Source: Chloroflexota bacterium
Lineage (GTDB): Bacteria; Chloroflexota; Anaerolineae; Anaerolineales; Villigracilaceae
Length of the DNA: 6,436 bases
Direction: 5' to 3'
NCBI GenBank assembly: GCA_021823555.1
Contig: JAKANW010000172.1
Coordinates: 1-6,436, forward strand
Program-made: the position numbers and the translations under genes
The notes under the pieces: model-generated
Told to the model about the DNA's origin: nothing
Databases searched by the model: none
The model's input: only the letters and a program-made list of their open reading frames with translations
Shown here: piece after piece, positions 5,217-6,436 of the stretch
Layout: each line of letters opens with the position of its first letter
Numbering within the stretch: the stretch's first letter is position 1

Positions 5217-5864
5217 ATGGAAAAAGTAGTATTGAAGGCGACCAAACGCGATGTGAAGGGCAAGCAAGTGAAAGCCCTGCGCCGCTCAGGCCAACTGCCT
5301 GCCGTGATCTATGGCCGTCACGTGGAGCCGATCAAGATTTTGATGGAGACCCACGCCGCCACGCAGACGTTGTCCAGAATGACATCGTCCAGCCTGGTGA
5401 CCATTGACGTGGATGGTACGGAATATCCCGCACTGGTACGCGAGAAACAGCGCAATTTCATCAAGGGCAACCTGCTGCATGTGGATTTCCTGGCGGTGAA
5501 CCTGACTGAGAAGATCCGCACCAGCGTACACATCGAGATGACCGGCCTGTCTCTGGCCGTGAAGGATTTCAACGCCGTTCTGGTCAACCACCTGACCGAA
5601 CTCGAAGTGGAATGCCTGCCGACCGACCTGCCCGAACGCATTGTGGTGGATATCTCCCCCCTCAAGCAGGTTGGCGATGCCATCCATGTGCGTGACGTTC
5701 CCGCCCTGGAAAACGTCCGCTTCCTGGATGACCCCGATGAAATGGTTGTGGTAGCCACCTACGCCAAGGAAGAGGAAGTAGCTGTCGAAGCCCCAGTTGC
5801 TGCCGCAGAAGAACCGGAAGTGATCGAGAAGGGCAAAAAGGAAGAAGAAGGAGAAGCGGAGTAA
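5217..5864 (+). CDS. rplY: 50S ribosomal protein L25/general stress protein Ctc
   Basis: L25 binds 5S rRNA in the large ribosomal subunit; the two-domain Ctc/TL5 form also appears as a general stress protein. This 215-residue protein is the two-domain form. Residues 1-92 are the 5S-binding L25 domain, with the family start LKATKRDVKGKQVKALRRSG, LPAVIYGRH, and LVREKQRNFIKGNLLHVDF. Residues about 97-180 are the C-terminal beta domain, with LTELEVECLPTDLPERIVVDIS, VGDAIHVRDV and a closing DDPDEMVVVA. A low-complexity acidic/alanine tail with a Lys patch (about 184-215) ends the protein, as is common in this family. GAGGAG (5205-5210) lies 6 nt before ATG 5217. I see no convincing promoter in the 90-bp gap upstream, so it may be read from the promoter at 4483 or from one I cannot recognise. 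It ends at a strong terminator. Confidence 0.96.
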   Translation: MEKVVLKATKRDVKGKQVKALRRSGQLPAVIYGRHVEPIKILMETHAATQTLSRMTSSSLVTIDVDGTEYPALVREKQRNFIKGNLLHVDFLAVNLTEKIRTSVHIEMTGLSLAVKDFNAVLVNHLTELEVECLPTDLPERIVVDISPLKQVGDAIHVRDVPALENVRFLDDPDEMVVVATYAKEEEVAVEAPVAAAEEPEVIEKGKKEEEGEAE

Positions 5865-5887
5865 TCCTCACCCACTGCTTCAAAACG

Positions 5888-5925
5888 AACAGACCGTTCT
5901 TTCAGAGAGCGGTCTGTTTTTATTT
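5888..5925. terminator. Bidirectional intrinsic terminator between L25 and the Nudix gene
   Basis: AACAGACCG (5888-5896) pairs perfectly with CGGTCTGTT (5910-5918) around a 13-nt loop, and T-rich sequence TTTTTATTT runs to 5925. It lies 23 nt after the L25 stop. The converging Nudix gene ends at TAA 5922-5920, inside this T-tract, so its transcript passes straight into the same stem. On that side the tract after the stem (TCGTTTTG) is weaker. Confidence 0.88.
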
Positions 5926-6436
5926 CAAACCGAGGATGTTCAGGAAATCCACCGTCATGCGCGCAGTGGCTCCCCACAGCAATTCCCCGTCAAAGGGATG
6001 ATAGGCAATGATGGCCCGCTTCCGGCCCGGAAGCGGAAATTCCCAGCGGTTCCGCGAGTCGGCCAGCCAGCCGAGCGGGATCGTGAAGACGCGTGCCACC
6101 TCGGCATTTTCCACACGGAAGACCAGCGGCCATGGGATCACCCCCACCACCGGCGTGACCCTGAAACGGGTGATTGTGATCATGGGATTCAACCGTCCCA
6201 GCACGCGCACACGCCCCGGCGGGATGCGCACTTCCTCCTCAGTCTCGCGCAGGGCAGTTTGCTCAGGTGTGGTCTCGCCCTCATCGCACGCACCGCCAGG
6301 GAAGGAGACTTGCCCCTTATGCGAGTCGACTCGCTCGGTACGGCGCGTATAGAGCAGGTACCACTCCTGCTTGTCATAGACCAGTGGCACAAGCACAGCG
6401 GCGCATTTCAGTCTCGTGTCCGGTGAGACATCAATC
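5920..6436 (-). CDS. Nudix hydrolase, CoA-pyrophosphatase (NudL) type, 5' end beyond the right edge
   Basis: Members of this branch cleave CoA and related compounds to 4'-phosphopantetheine and 3',5'-ADP, and need Mg2+ or Mn2+. The frame stays open to the right edge, giving 171 complete codons, so the true start lies outside. A GTG at 6396 is the first start-type codon inside the window, but homologous-looking sequence (LKCAAVLVPLV) begins before it. The family signature is clear: LLYTRRTERVDSHKGQVSFPGGA joins the CoA-specific motif to the Nudix box, which continues DEGETTPEQTALRETEEEV. The catalytic RE-x-x-EE glutamates are present. The Gly that normally closes the box (EE-x-G-hydrophobic) is Arg here (EEVRI). 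The spacing in the box matches the NudL branch, which has one residue more than MutT. It converges on L25 and shares its terminator. Nudix family membership is certain; CoA as substrate is likely but inferred. Confidence 0.9.
   Translation of the reverse strand, partial: IDVSPDTRLKCAAVLVPLVYDKQEWYLLYTRRTERVDSHKGQVSFPGGACDEGETTPEQTALRETEEEVRIPPGRVRVLGRLNPMITITRFRVTPVVGVIPWPLVFRVENAEVARVFTIPLGWLADSRNRWEFPLPGRKRAIIAYHPFDGELLWGATARMTVDFLNILGLK

Noticed and set aside
1..6436. Mobile element, CRISPR, defence or secondary-metabolite system
   Set aside because: I found no direct-repeat array, transposase, integrase or defence-type gene. The recognisable genes are core housekeeping genes, plus two unassigned proteins.

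Overview
The window looks like ordinary chromosomal DNA from a free-living bacterium, probably of the phylum Chloroflexota (Anaerolineae-like). This placement is an inference. It rests on the style of the proteins (a primary sigma factor with a stretched region between 1.2 and 2.1 and the segment KANTRLVVSIAKRY, a YceD/DUF177 protein beginning RLNVGFI, a Ctc-type L25), on the moderately high G+C, and on the gene order. No 16S rRNA or other decisive marker is present. I see no tRNA, rRNA, CRISPR array, insertion sequence or phage gene.

Layout. Positions 1-716 (minus strand) hold the N-terminal 238 codons of a secreted protein of unknown function. Its gene runs off the left edge and has a clear promoter and Shine-Dalgarno sequence. 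A compact divergent promoter region (about 746-800) separates it from a plus-strand run of housekeeping genes: a TatD-family metal-dependent hydrolase broken by a one-base frameshift near 1370 (824-1650), a trans-type polyprenyl diphosphate synthase starting at TTG 1652, a YceD/DUF177 zinc-cysteine protein (GTG 2744 to 3250), and the primary sigma factor RpoD/SigA (3276-4430). After a 168-bp gap with a promoter and a terminator-like hairpin comes an unfamiliar tail-anchored protein built from eight 15-residue repeats (4599-5126). Ribosomal protein L25/Ctc follows (5217-5864). A strong bidirectional terminator ends L25 and also the converging CoA-pyrophosphatase-type Nudix hydrolase (5920-6436, minus), whose 5' end lies outside the window.

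How the parts relate. tatD and the prenyl synthase form a tight pair (1-nt gap) read from a TATAAT promoter. The DUF177 protein and sigma factor form a second unit from a TTGACG-17-TAAAAT promoter. An almost identical promoter lies before the 15-residue-repeat gene. Most products serve core functions: isoprenoid chain synthesis, transcription initiation, the ribosome, and nucleotide/CoA clean-up. I find no obvious new multi-gene system. The points most worth a second look are the 15-residue-repeat tail-anchored protein, the hairpin directly behind its promoter, the tatD frameshift, and two start-codon corrections.
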